Part shown: one piece after another, positions 32,920-42,346 of the stretch | How positions within the stretch are numbered: the first letter of the stretch is position 1 | Layout of the letters: every line of letters starts with the position of its first letter | Program-made: the position numbers and the translations under genes | The notes under the pieces: generated by a model | The model's input: the letters and a program-made list of their open reading frames with translations, nothing else | Told to the model about the DNA's origin: nothing | Databases searched by the model: none | Assembly: GCA_021234155.1 (NCBI GenBank) | Contig: JAJEKV010000531.1 | Location: forward strand, 1 to 64,000 | From: Isoetes taiwanensis | Lineage: Eukaryota; Streptophyta; Lycopodiopsida; Isoetales; Isoetaceae | Direction: 5' to 3' | Length of the DNA: 64,000 bases

Positions 32920-34027
32920 TTCTTGAGTCGAAATCCATTGACTAATGTAGGAAATGGAGTGCCATTCAATTCTTGTAATTGTAAAACTCCAGGATGTGGT
33001 ATCTCGGAAATTTTGTATGGTCCCAGCCATCTGAGCTTGAGTTTGCCATGATGTTGTTGATATCTCGAGTCGTAAAGAAGAACTAAGTCGCCAATTTGAA
33101 AAGTTTTGTTTTTGATGTGTTTGTCATGCCATTGTTTTTGTAGTTGTTTGCCTTGTTGAAGTCTAAGAAAAGCATCTCTTCGAAGTTCATCCAGCTTGTT
33201 CCAGCTTGATAAACTCGTTCTTGCAAAGCTGCTGATGGATTATGTTCTGTTGCTAACTGAAATTTGAGTGAGGGTAAAATGAACTCAAAAGGCATAAGAG
33301 CCTCTTGGCCATACACAAGTCGAAAAGGTGTTTGACCAGTTGCTACTTTGTATGTTGTATTGTAAGCCCATAAAACTGTAGGTAACTTATCTTGCCAATC
33401 TTTTCTTGTAGGATCACAAATCTTCTTCGAATGTGGATAAGCACCTTGTTTGTGCTTTCAGCCCAAGCCATTACCACGGGATAGTAAGGCGGCTTTTTCC
33501 GTGATGAATGTGCGATAGTTAGTGAGTTCAAGAATAGTGTGATTGATGAAATGAACTCCACGATCACTAACTAATTCTAAGGGACATCCAAATCGCGATG
33601 ATGATGTTCTTGTAGAGAACCTTAGCTGTACTAGCAGCCGCGGTTGTCGTAGAGCACACGCCAGCCCATTTGGTTGCATAGTCCGTGAAGACTAGAATGT
33701 AGCGTGCCCTAGTGTTGATTGTGTGGGTCCATGGGACCAACAAAATCCATACCCCATTTGGCAAAGGGGAGAGGCGTGGCTATTGGCGTGAGCGGCAGAG
33801 CCGCCACGGGCCGTGGGTCTACTAAGCCTCGACAAACATCACACGCGGCGGTGTATTTGTGAGCATCTTTGAAAAGCTGTAACAAGAATACCCAAAGAAG
33901 GAGGAGTTTCCTTGTCGTGTTGTTCCGGGCTGAAATGACCACCGCCAAGTCCTTCGTGGGCTTGTTTGACTAGATCAGGGACTTCGTGAGGAAGAACACA
34001 TCGCCGAGCACATTGTCTTTGCCACAT
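32920..34027 (-). pseudogene. Integrase with zinc-binding domain and GPY/F module
   Basis: Integrase joins the element's cDNA to chromosomal DNA. On the minus strand the HHCC zinc domain is visible as VLPHEVPDLVKQAHEGLGGGHF (about 33995-33930) and CDVCRG (about 33840). The approach to the core, LPFAKWGMDFVGPMDP, contains the first catalytic Asp (about 33770). The second Asp lies in LVSDRGVHF (about 33570), and the Glu in WAESTNKVLI (about 33460). VYGQEALMPFE (about 33315) and LRWLGPYKISEI...GVLQLQELNG...NGFRLKKF (about 33035-32920) form the GPY/F module. No chromodomain follows. At least five frame changes interrupt it. Confidence 0.88.
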
Positions 34028-34930
34028 TTATAGAGATGGCCAGCAACCATCGTGATAATCTCGCATTTCGCGAAGGAATTGTTGTTTATGCGTAAGTTGT
34101 CTTTTCCGGAGAGAGAGCGGGGTCACTTGACTCGAGAGCGCCCCGCGGAGGAGAAAGCGCTGATAGTCGTGGGTACCAATGAGGCGTGGCAAAGGACCAG
34201 TGAACAGCTTGAGCATCCGGAAGGGCATCGTGAACTCCTTCCGAGGGATCATCCGCGGTGTATGCGTGAAAGATAGTCTGGGACCGTGGTGAGCTGGGTC
34301 CCGCTTGTGAATAATGTCAAAAGGGGCAAACTCTTGCAATATCAATATCCATCGAGCAATTCGCCCGTGGGGGTTTGGCTTATTGATTAAATATAGAAGA
34401 GCTTGATGATCCACATAAAAGCGAATTTGACTACCAAGAAGATAGTGTCGAAAGCGTTGTACACAAAAGATAAGGCCAAGGGCTTCCCTTTCCGTGGTCG
34501 AATAGTTGCGCCAGCAGATTGAGTTTTCTCACGGGCGATCCGATGGGCTTGTCCCGATTTGGTGCATACTCTTGAGCTAGAACAGCCCAATCGCAAAGCC
34601 CCAAAACATCAACATGGACATGAAATGGTTTGTCCCATTGAGGTGGTACTAGCACGGGGCTTCGTGAGCTTGACTTTGAGTTCTTTAAAAGCTTGATTTG
34701 CATCGATGTCCAAGTCCATGTGTATGGATTTCCGGTCGGCTTTGTGAATTGGATCGGCAAATGGTGCCAATTTGGAATAAAGGTGGCATAGAAGTTGACT
34801 TTGCCAAGAAAGGAACGGTGTCCTTGATATTCGCAGTGGATATGCTCGATGACACAGCCTGATTTTGGTCGGGTCCGTTGTAATGCCGCGGTCGACTCAA
34901 CGACATGTCCTAGAAGTACACCCGAGGTGA
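34028..34930 (-). pseudogene. RNase H domain of pol
   Basis: Removes the RNA strand during cDNA synthesis. The motifs are a KPFHVHVDVLG strand (first catalytic Asp, about 34620), AVLAQEYAPN, the KLNLLAQ helix, and MDHQALLYLINKP...GRIARWILILQEF (about 34414-34330), in which DHQAL carries a catalytic Asp. The RT connection segment FLGKVNFYATFIPN lies upstream (about 34800-34760). The start of RNase H is frame-shifted against RT. Confidence 0.85.
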
Positions 34931-35465
34931 CACGTAAGGTGCACTTTTCCTGATTGAGGCTAATTCCAGATTCATCACAGCCGCTGAAAAACTAGTTCAA
35001 GTTTTACCAAATGGTCCATAACGGGTGTAAGTGGAGAAGTCATCCCGAAAAGACTTGCGTAAAGGGATGAACTTGCATGTACTCTTGAAAACAAAGAAGC
35101 ATAATGCGTTGAAATGTGGATGGTGAGTTTGACAATCCAAAAGGAACGACTTTTGTAAGCAAAGGTACCCCATGGAGTAGTGAAGGTAGTCTTTAGTTGA
35201 TCTTCTTTCTCGAATGGATATTTGATTATAACCCGAGAAGCCGCCCATGAAGGAGTACATCTCGTGGCCTCGCTACATCTTCCAACACTTGATCCGTGGA
35301 AGGGAGAGGGAAATGATCCCGGTCCGCGGGCTTGATTGAGTTTTCTATAATCCACACAAACGCCTTAATTTTTCCATTATGTTTGAGGGCAACAACAATA
35401 GGACTTACCCATTCTGAATGTTTGACCTCAGAGATAAGTCCAAATGGGCCCAAAAGTTTTGTCAA
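34931..35465 (-). pseudogene. Reverse transcriptase domain of pol
   Basis: Copies element RNA to DNA. The minus strand shows the gypsy pattern in order: LLGPFGLISEVKHSEWVSPIVVALKHNGKI (about 35460-35370), a frame-shifted VDYRKLN segment (about 35350), DHFPLPSTDQVLEDVA (about 35315), the GYNQI-containing stretch (about 35235), KTTFTTPWGTFAY (about 35190-35155) and the catalytic Asp-Asp box read as FRDDFSTY (Asp pair at 35039-35044). The residues before the Asp pair are altered from the usual F/Y-x-D-D context. Four frame changes are visible. Confidence 0.88.
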
Positions 35466-36060
35466 TTTCGGCTTTAACCTTTCACGGTAGTTTGGGTTAA
35501 GCCAGATCGCCGCTGCTAGATGGGTCTAGCATCCGGCTTGGTGGGAATCGAGAGTTGTCCCAATTCTTTCTTGATACCCTGAGGTCTTTTGTAGCTCCAA
35601 GCAAAGATGTGCTTGAAACGCTTGAATAGCACAATGGCTTGCTCCCCCGAATGCCGGGCGTGAGGTCGCGGTCAATCGGATTGGTTGATTTGTTCCAATA
35701 TCAATTATGTCTACCGCAGGAGTTTGAATGTGTGGAATGACTTGATCATCCCGAACAAAGGTGGGCTGGCTCACGAGTAGGACAGATGTTCATGTTGACC
35801 AATTTTGAAAAAAATAGTGGCGTGCCACTAGGAGTTGGTGTGGTGTCTTCTTGAATGGGTGAGGAGGAGCCGGGGGTACCGCCTCCTCATGTGGAACCAA
35901 TGTGACATTGTTACAAGGTGTCAAATAGGGGTCAACCAAATATGCTATGCCTTTATCAATATCCATGTCTTCCCATGGTTGATTGTATTCGGTAAGCCGT
36001 GAGTGGCAAACCCTTGGCTTGTAAATCGATAGGTGTTGCAAACTTGTTCGTGAGTCACCG
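35466..36060 (-). pseudogene. Protease-RT linker region of pol
   Basis: Open minus-strand segments continue between protease and RT. A Pro-rich stretch (EEAVPPAPPHPFKK, about 35895-35855) precedes a helix, ARHYFFQ. A segment with TPAVDIIDIGTNQPIRLTA (about 35720-35670) and FQAHLCLELQKT follows. I assign no activity. Length and position fit the linker of gypsy polyproteins. Confidence 0.55.
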
Positions 36061-36200
36061 CCCCGATTCGCGGATCTACGTAAATGATCCGCCCGCGGGT
36101 CGATCCATCGCGGGCGTTGAGCTTGCCATCCGTGATAACAAGTTGATCTCGCGGGCCAAAGAGTGAATGCTTTTAGCTTGTCTCAAAAAGGGTCGCCCTA

Positions 36201-36545
36201 CTAACATTTCATAATCTCCCGGATCTTCTCCTCACTCTCCAAACACCGAATTCCATGGTAAATTGTAGATCTCCAATATTGACGGTATTGGTTGTGTAAC
36301 TCCTTGTGGTCGCGTGATATGGCCATTCGAAGCTTGATGTCATAAGGGGCAGTATGGAGCCCTTTATGCCCAATTGTCGCCCCGAGATTATCCGTAATAA
36401 GATTGATCAAGGCCGCCACCATCGATCCCAACATGGTGAACAGCCTTTTGGCCCACGGTGCATGCACCGCGGGTGTTGATGTGGCGAATCGCATTAATGT
36501 GTAATACTGTGTTTTGTAAAATGTGCTGTGAGCCGCCGACATAGT
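36201..36545 (-). pseudogene. Aspartic protease domain
   Basis: Retropepsin-type protease that would process Gag-Pol. The stretch MLGSMVAALINLITDNLG (about 36434-36380) lies where the retroelement D-S/G-G-A-x-x-N-L-I box belongs. The catalytic Asp-Gly context is damaged (LGSM instead of a DSG/DGG form), so this copy would be inactive. Downstream helix and strand residues (HGIRCLESEEKIREIM) complete a domain of normal length. Confidence 0.6.
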
Positions 36546-36599
36546 TGTAGGATAGTCGTAAGGTCGAGAGGAATTTTGATTTTAGCAAGTTCTTGTTGA

Positions 36600-38260
36600 A
36601 GTTCGTGAGGGATTGCGGTGTAGTTGTGGTGGATCCGCGGGGTTGTTGTTGCTCAGCAATAGATGTCGCTACCTTGTTGAGGAGGTCGACTTCAAAGCAA
36701 AGAATGTTGAGTGGTGGTGTTGCGTATGTCGCGGGCATTCGGTGGTCGGGCTCCCGATCGTGGTGGTAGCATTGACAGACTTGAGTGCCTTACCTTCCGC
36801 ACGCTCGATGAGTTGAAGCAGCACTTTGGGAAGTTTAGGTTGAACATGAGGAAGTAGTTGATCCGCATTGGGTGCAAAATGAACATTTGGTTGATGGCTC
36901 ACCGGTACGTAATCGGGCCGCAAAAACTTGGTGCACGGGTGCTTATGGCGTGGGGAATGAGGGAGAACCCTCAATCCAGCTTGGAGGATTCAAGGCTGGT
37001 GTTGATTGCATGGTAAATTTCTTCTTGGAGTTGATCATCCAATTGTTTTTGAGTTGTTTGTCGCTGGCGTGGTTGTTGTTGTGGTGGCCGTGGTGGTCGC
37101 TTTGAGATAATCGGGCGTGGGCCTTGGCCTCCCTTGGCTTCCCATACTTGAAAAGGTGTAAGACGACCGCCGCGGGTTTGATTGGTGCCGTGAATTTGTA
37201 TTTGAACTTGAGGAAGTTGAGGATAATCGCAGATCGATGACCCCATTGGTCACGCTTGAAACATTGGGACTTGCTTGGATCAAAAGTGGAACGAGGAGGT
37301 CCACGCCAGGTTGCCGTTGTTGCCGGGGTTGTTGTTGTTTCGTCGGTCGCGCCTCGTGGTCCGCGGGTTGAGTTTGCGCGGGTACCTTCGCCGCACTTGG
37401 TGAACAAGACGCTGTCGATACGGATTTGGTCGTGGATTTGTACATTCTTCGCTGGTGTGGTTCTCGCATGTTGCGCCGCTTGCAATGGATCATGCTATCC
37501 ACAGAGTTACACTCATTCGCCAGATGTCCCGAGTAATCGCAAATAGTACACCAAATGTTATTTTGGGGAACCGCCGCGGAGGCGCCGAGGTGCTGTGGGT
37601 GTAGCCGAGGGAAATGGGAGTATCGCGGGCTTGATCACCGCGTGAGGAAACATGAACAGAGTGATTGACTAATTCAATGGCTTCTTGTAATGTCTTGGGG
37701 GCAAAATACTACCATAAATCGGATGTGAGAGGGTAAGCCTTGAAGAAACCACACTAGAATTTGGCTTTGGGTTGGAAATTCCTTCAACTTGTTGACTAAG
37801 ATCCGCAATGGCCCGCAGAAAGTCTCGCGCATTCTCCCGGTTCGCTTTGAGTGTGTTGAGGTCGCTCCGCCAGCTTGTTGATCATCCGCAAGGGTGCCGT
37901 GAATGGGAAAGAAAAGAGGTCTTCATGTGTATCCAATCTTGTTTCCAAAGTGGCTTTTTGTTTGCCATCAGCCATTCGTGGGGTGCTCCACGCAGGTCGC
38001 CGAAAAGATGTGGAATTTTAGTTTTGATCTGGAGTGACCATTGAGATCCGTAAGTGACTCAAATTCATCCATGTGAGCCCGAGCACTCGGGTCTATGTGT
38101 TTACCTTTATCATTTCCAAAGAGTGGATATGGGAGTTTTAAAGCATGTGTAGGAGTCCGGCGCATGAATGGGTGTTTGCATTTGTGGAAAAGAAAAGACA
38201 TGAGGGTGTTGGTTGCTCGATAGGTACCTAAACCGGCATAGGTTGTGTGAGATTAGTAAA
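36600..38260 (-). pseudogene. Gag with two zinc knuckles, one degenerate
   Basis: Gag packages the RNA. The conserved matrix/capsid-like helical start reads LFGNDKGKHIDPSARAHMDE and FESLTDLNG (about 38135-38050). It is followed by LSATCVEHP-type helices in shifting frames to 37640. The first CCHC knuckle is perfect, C-x2-C-x4-H-x4-C (CTICDYSGHLANEC, about 37550-37509). The second is degenerate (CFKRDQWGHRSA, about 37263-37220), with Arg in place of the second Cys and a frame change before the last Cys. The linker is Gln/Thr/Pro-rich. Many frame changes. Confidence 0.8.
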
Positions 38261-38774
38261 AAGAGGTAATCAAGCAGGCTTGTAGTGGGGAACAAAGGTT
38301 GTGACAGTATGAACAAATGCGGTGGGGGAACAGCTTAAGGGAATGTGACGGTGAGGGGAATTGACAAAGGTGGAAGCGGTGGAAAAATCGGGTTCCTAAA
38401 GAAAGATTACCAATAGAGAAAACATTTTGCGATGTTCCAGAAAATTGCGGTGGTTCCACGTGATCTTGAGTTGGGGATTCCTGTGGAGTAAATTCAAAGG
38501 GTCGCGGTTGGCCCCGCATGATGTGGCTTAACAGGAACGGAACAATGGCGACCTTCCGCTGTGGGAGGTCGGTCGGGAAAGTTGTCGTGGTGTAGGTGGA
38601 ACAGATTGCGCCTCGCACACGCGAGAAGAGACAATCGAACCAGAGTGTATGTGGACATATTCGCTGGGAGGCGTCAGGCAGCTCATGGCGACCTGCCTTG
38701 ACTCCATCCGTGTTGAATATCGCTTCTGGGAGTAAAGAAGGGATTGAACATGGTATCAATACGCTTTCGAAGTG
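38261..38774 (-). other. 5' leader of the LTR element
   Basis: The region between the primer-binding site and the first clear Gag motifs. An open minus-strand frame runs through it and into the LTR, but it shows no domain and the part inside the LTR cannot be translated from a normal element transcript start. It is probably untranslated leader plus the Gag N-terminus. Confidence 0.45.
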
Positions 38775-38793
38775 AGCCCGCAATCGGGCGCCA
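38775..38793 (-). other. Primer-binding site
   Basis: The minus strand reads TGGCGCCCGATTGCGGGCT, one base after the 5' LTR. TGGCGCC is a standard start for tRNA-primed plant and retroviral elements. I cannot name the tRNA with certainty. Confidence 0.75.
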
Positions 38794-38794
38794 G

Positions 38795-39395
38795 TGTTTG
38801 GGGTCCGGCCTGGATCGCTCGAGGGACAGATCTCGTGAGATCCGCGGAAGTCCCGGGCAAAAAACCCGAGACACTCTTTGTCACGCTGGATTTTTGCTAA
38901 CAGAGGAAAGAACAAGAAAACTCGGATAAAAAAAGAATGGCAATACACAATGAAACACACAAGACACTTGTGGAGAACACGGCAATCCATTGATCAAAAA
39001 CAAGTGTACAATGAAGGCTCAAAAAGAGCGATTAACAAAGTACTCAAAGATGTCGGCTCAGAGTGACACAAAAGAACACTCGAACCCTTTTTTGAAGGAG
39101 CAAAAATGCTACAATATATAGGAACACCTGAGTGGCCTACGGGCCTGAATCGATCCTCATCATGACAACGCTGTGCTCCACTACTTGGGCACCGAACAGA
39201 ACTGAAAGCTGTCCGCTACTGCTAACAGACAAGTAGTGGCCCGGCCGTGGGTCCTACCTTTGGGTCTTCGGCTCTTGGAGGAGCTTTGACCTCACTGTGG
39301 GCGCCTTGTGGATCCCTCTTCTTGGACACCGTGGGCTGGGGCCTCGCCTCATGCAAAGCAAGTATAGACCTGTGGTTCACAGCACGTGGCTAACA
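38795..39395 (-). repeat. 5' LTR
   Basis: The 601 bp repeat is paired with 28295-28899. It has TG...CA ends. On the minus strand it contains the element promoter; a TATATA-type block (complement of ACAATATATAGGAAC, about 39110-39125) is a candidate TATA box, present in both LTRs. Confidence 0.92.
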
Positions 39396-40140
39396 CCTGG
39401 TGAAGTTGCTACTAAGAACGAAATGATACTTTAAAAGGATCATGTTTCTTTTGAGAGCCCCATGATCAGCCACTAAAAGTATTAAGGTCATTTCTTATTA
39501 TTAATTGCTTGTATTAAGGTTCTTTCCTAGTCTAACCCTAAAATTAGTTGTCCAAGGGGATACACTAGGAATATAGTATGACTTTCCGCAAAGCATACTT
39601 GATTAATGGCGTAAAGGCCTTAATTGAAGACGGTAAGGCCGGTCTCCTTGCAATACAAAGTACCGCATCATTTTAAGGACTGAGGGTTCTATAATTTAAT
39701 ACCGGGTATTGATTTATGTGAACTGGGTTCACATAAGATGTAGTCACTTCGGGAGTGATGTTTATGCTTAGCACTTGGGGAGTGTTGAGGAGAGTCAAGG
39801 ACTTGGTAGACGAGGCACTTGGCAATAGGCCATGTTTCAGAGCATATATGCTTAAACATAAAAACTTATAGAGTTTGAATTTCAGTTTAGTCGATGACTA
39901 GTTTTGATATCTAGGATGATTCTTTCGAACAACATCCTTGTACTCAAGAAACTCAGAGAAATTGTTTTTCATGAAAAGCATTATTGCCCTCAAAAAAAAG
40001 GGGGGGCCTTTCAATGAGTTATCATGATGTCACATTGGTATGTAGCAATAGCATCTCTCATTGAAGATACATATAAAAGGAAGGTCAGTTATCATAAGAC
40101 ATCTATTTTCGTATTCTGGGTACTTGAGGAGTGGAATATC
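39396..40140. other. Spacer, no recognised gene
   Basis: AT-rich sequence without a domain. It contains an AAAAAAAAGGGGGGG run near 39995-40005. Confidence 0.35.
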
Positions 40141-40300
40141 CAAAGGAAGGAAGGAAGGAAGTTACTTTTATCGTCCACGGAGACCAATCGGTCTATGGGA
40201 CCCAATACAAAACGCAAGCAAGCGAAGACATCGCCCGGATTAAAAAAGGGAAAAGATATATGTCTTTCCCATAATTGACCTCTAAAGAGGGTCTAATATC
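40141..40300 (-). mobile_element. LINE 3'-end scrap with (GGAA)n tail
   Basis: TTATCGTCCACGGAGACC...CGGTCTATGGGACCCAA (about 40168-40205) is homologous to the LINE 3' ends at 24426 and 55957. The outer side is a short GGAA repeat (about 40143-40162), which on the minus strand is a (TTCC)n tail. Only about 130 bp of the element remains recognisable, so it is severely 5' truncated. Confidence 0.7.
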
Positions 40301-40754
40301 CATCATAGATGAATTTAAATCTTGGTATGCCTTGCTCATACAGCTTATCTACAAATGGAAATCAAAATATTCAAGGAAAGATCTGACCAAACAGCAAATC
40401 CCATTGCTTAGAACACCAACAGTGATTTCGTTACGGGATGACAAAAGTAGCTTTCATCAAGTAATTGGATTGGCACTCCAAAGGCCATTATAGTCATGGG
40501 TGTTGATTCCCAATAGTAACTCAAGATGGCTTGGAGATCAAATATAATAAGCCATGTAAGTAATCTAGGCGCTTAGGTTAGACATGTATCTAATCGGATA
40601 TAACCCAAAGACAAGATAAGAAGGTCTAAACTAATTCTAGTTTGTAGATCTTGATAGAGATTAAAGCCTTAGAAACAATTTCTTATTTGAATAAATTTCA
40701 AAGCACATAGCCAATTGGTTTCAAATTCTATAAGTATCAAAATGATTTAGCTAC

Positions 40755-41290
40755 AACTGTTCTGCTATATGATAACTTGTTTTGCCTATTCTATTTTTTC
40801 TAAATAATATTCAACCATAGCCTTTATTAATACATTTCTTCTACCAAGTGCAAACTCCTTGTTGAACTAGGTTGATGAAAACTGCAATAAACACAAGATT
40901 GAGATCAGCTACAATAAAACATTCCAAAGGAACTATATAAAATACAAACGCAACTCGCCATGCTTTTAGAATTCCTTTGGGCATTGATAAAAGTATGCAT
41001 AAATGCCATCACATAAAGACCAAGAACTTACACTATCCGTTGTCAGAAACCCCCGAACAGCCTCCTTCTTCATCGCATTCTTCACATATAGTTCAACTTT
41101 ATATGAGCCGGAGTTGGTTAGATATGTGATGACATAAAAATACCACCTACCCAATTCCACCCACCCACCCACCCACCCACCCACCCACCCATCCATCCAT
41201 CCATCTATCTATCTATCTTATGAAGCCCGCGACATGAAAACTAGAATGTGCAAGTAAGATTTGAGCAAGCACAAGTACATTTCTAAAGCC
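40755..41290. repeat. Partial copy of the 0.76 kb repeat with a tetranucleotide core
   Basis: The stretch matches the second half of the units at 56.9-61.2 kb: a GATAACTTGTTTTGCCTATTC start, TTTCTTCTACCAAGTGCAAA, CATTCCAAAGGAACTATATA, TTTGGGCATTGATAAAAGTA and GTGCAAGTAAGATTTGAGCA. The internal microsatellite (41157-41218) is (CCCA)n then (CCAT)n then (CTAT)n, different from the other copies. Confidence 0.85.
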
Positions 41291-42118
41291 TAGTTGAACT
41301 CCAAACAACCACCATGCTAATGAATGAGCCATAGAAGCCCTCCTCTTTATTTCCAAATAAAAAGATACAAACATACTTCCAACAAAACCCTCATGCCCAC
41401 CGGCCTTTTTAGGTGTACATAATAACCTTTTCGTGTACAAGAATAAACAAATACCATTAGACAAATTTGTATACTAATTGATAACAACAAAGTTATAATG
41501 AAGATTTATAAACCTTCATCTCCATCATTTGCAACGACGACCCCAACCTTGCACAAGAGGCCACTCCCAAAGAAACCAGAGTGAGGAATAAGTGCATCCA
41601 AGCTAACGAACCTCGATCTGTAACCTGCAAAAACCACCAATCCAACATCCACTGGGCACGAGGGCCCTATTCTAGGCATGAGTGCCACCAAACCTCTGCC
41701 ACAAGGAGCAACACTCATAGCATGAGGGCTCAGGAAAAGAGGGCCACTACAACATCAATACCTATACTTGGCACGAGGACCACCAACCATTGTAGGAGGA
41801 CTCTAGACCAAAAACAATAAAATAATAAGCATAAAGGCCACCAACTCTTTGGCACAAGGACCATCACAACATCACTACAACCCTCAACGAGAGAAAGATT
41901 GAATACAAAGGCATGCCAAAAACGAATAATCACTCTGGAAAAGAGAGCCACTACAATATCAATACGTGATACTTGGCGCAAAGACCGCTACCATTGTAAG
42001 AGCGCCAAGATCAACAACAATAAAAATACTAAACGTTATCTCTAAGAAACAAGGTGCAACGACCGTGGATTGCCCCCAAAATGCTATTATGAATAAAGCT
42101 TTATAAATGTATCTTCAT
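41281..42118. other. Spacer with a 40 bp block shared with 50.89 kb
   Basis: TTCTAAAGCCTAGTTGAACT followed by CCAAACAACCACCATGCT (41281-41319) is repeated at 50886-50925. In both places it replaces the sequence that follows the same kind of junction elsewhere (TACAT or CATAC). Further on there are irregular CACCA/ACAAC-rich duplications (for example GGCACGAGG near 41656 and 41769). No gene recognised. Confidence 0.4.
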
Positions 42119-42346
42119 GCGCCTGGTCGCTTAGTCTAGTGGTAATACACTAGGTCTAGCAACTATAGGTCTTGAGTTTGAGACCGCCTCCCCGTAATCG
42201 CAGACTTTGAACGTTGGGTGTCAAAACCAATGCATTTAATGTAAAGTGGTTGGGGCATGGCCCAACAAAGCAATGTAGTGTTGTCACATGTCCAGCTTGA
42301 TGTCATTTAGTGGTGTGACGTTAAAATACTATCTATCTATCTATTA
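42119..42346 (+). mobile_element. tRNA-derived SINE with (CTAT)n tail
   Basis: A tRNA-like head contains a perfect RNA polymerase III box A (TAGTCTAGTGG, 42132-42142) and a good box B (GTTTGAGACC, 42176-42185; one base from consensus), spaced as in tRNA genes. A tRNA-unrelated body of about 150 bp follows, ending GTGTGACGTTAAAATACTAT and a (CTAT)n tail. The length of about 228 bp is typical of a plant SINE. No clear target-site duplication was found. The 3' end resembles GTGATGACATAAAAATAC in the tetranucleotide-core repeats, which suggests a shared 3' tail with a partner LINE. Confidence 0.75.

Larger units (their letters stand above)
28295..39395 (-). mobile_element. Ty3/gypsy LTR retrotransposon, 11.1 kb, full-length but broken
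   Basis: Both LTRs, the primer-binding site, the polypurine tract and all of gag-protease-RT-RNase H-integrase are present in the gypsy order on the minus strand. A further coding region lies between integrase and the 3' LTR. No chromodomain is seen after the GPY/F module, so it belongs with non-chromoviral gypsy elements. Tat/Ogre/Athila-type elements also carry extra ORFs in that position; lineage is inference. Frameshifts and stops are numerous in every domain, yet motifs are easily read and the two LTRs remain highly similar. Either the copy decayed mainly by small indels, or part of the damage is sequence error. Confidence 0.92.

Noticed and set aside
37256-37546. Plus-strand ORFs across gag (also near 36872-37105)
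   Set aside because: They are shadows of the minus-strand gag reading, which contains a perfect CCHC knuckle.
28290-39400. Clean 5 bp target-site duplication of the LTR element
   Set aside because: The flanks are CCATG and CCTGG, matching at only three of five positions, so a duplication cannot be claimed.
41157-41218. A separate gene at the (CCCA)n run giving a Gly/Val/Trp peptide
   Set aside because: The peptide is microsatellite translation within a known repeat unit.
42119-42200. Functional tRNA gene
   Set aside because: Box A and box B are present, but the flanking stem pairing is poor and a SINE body with a repeat tail follows, so a SINE is the better reading.
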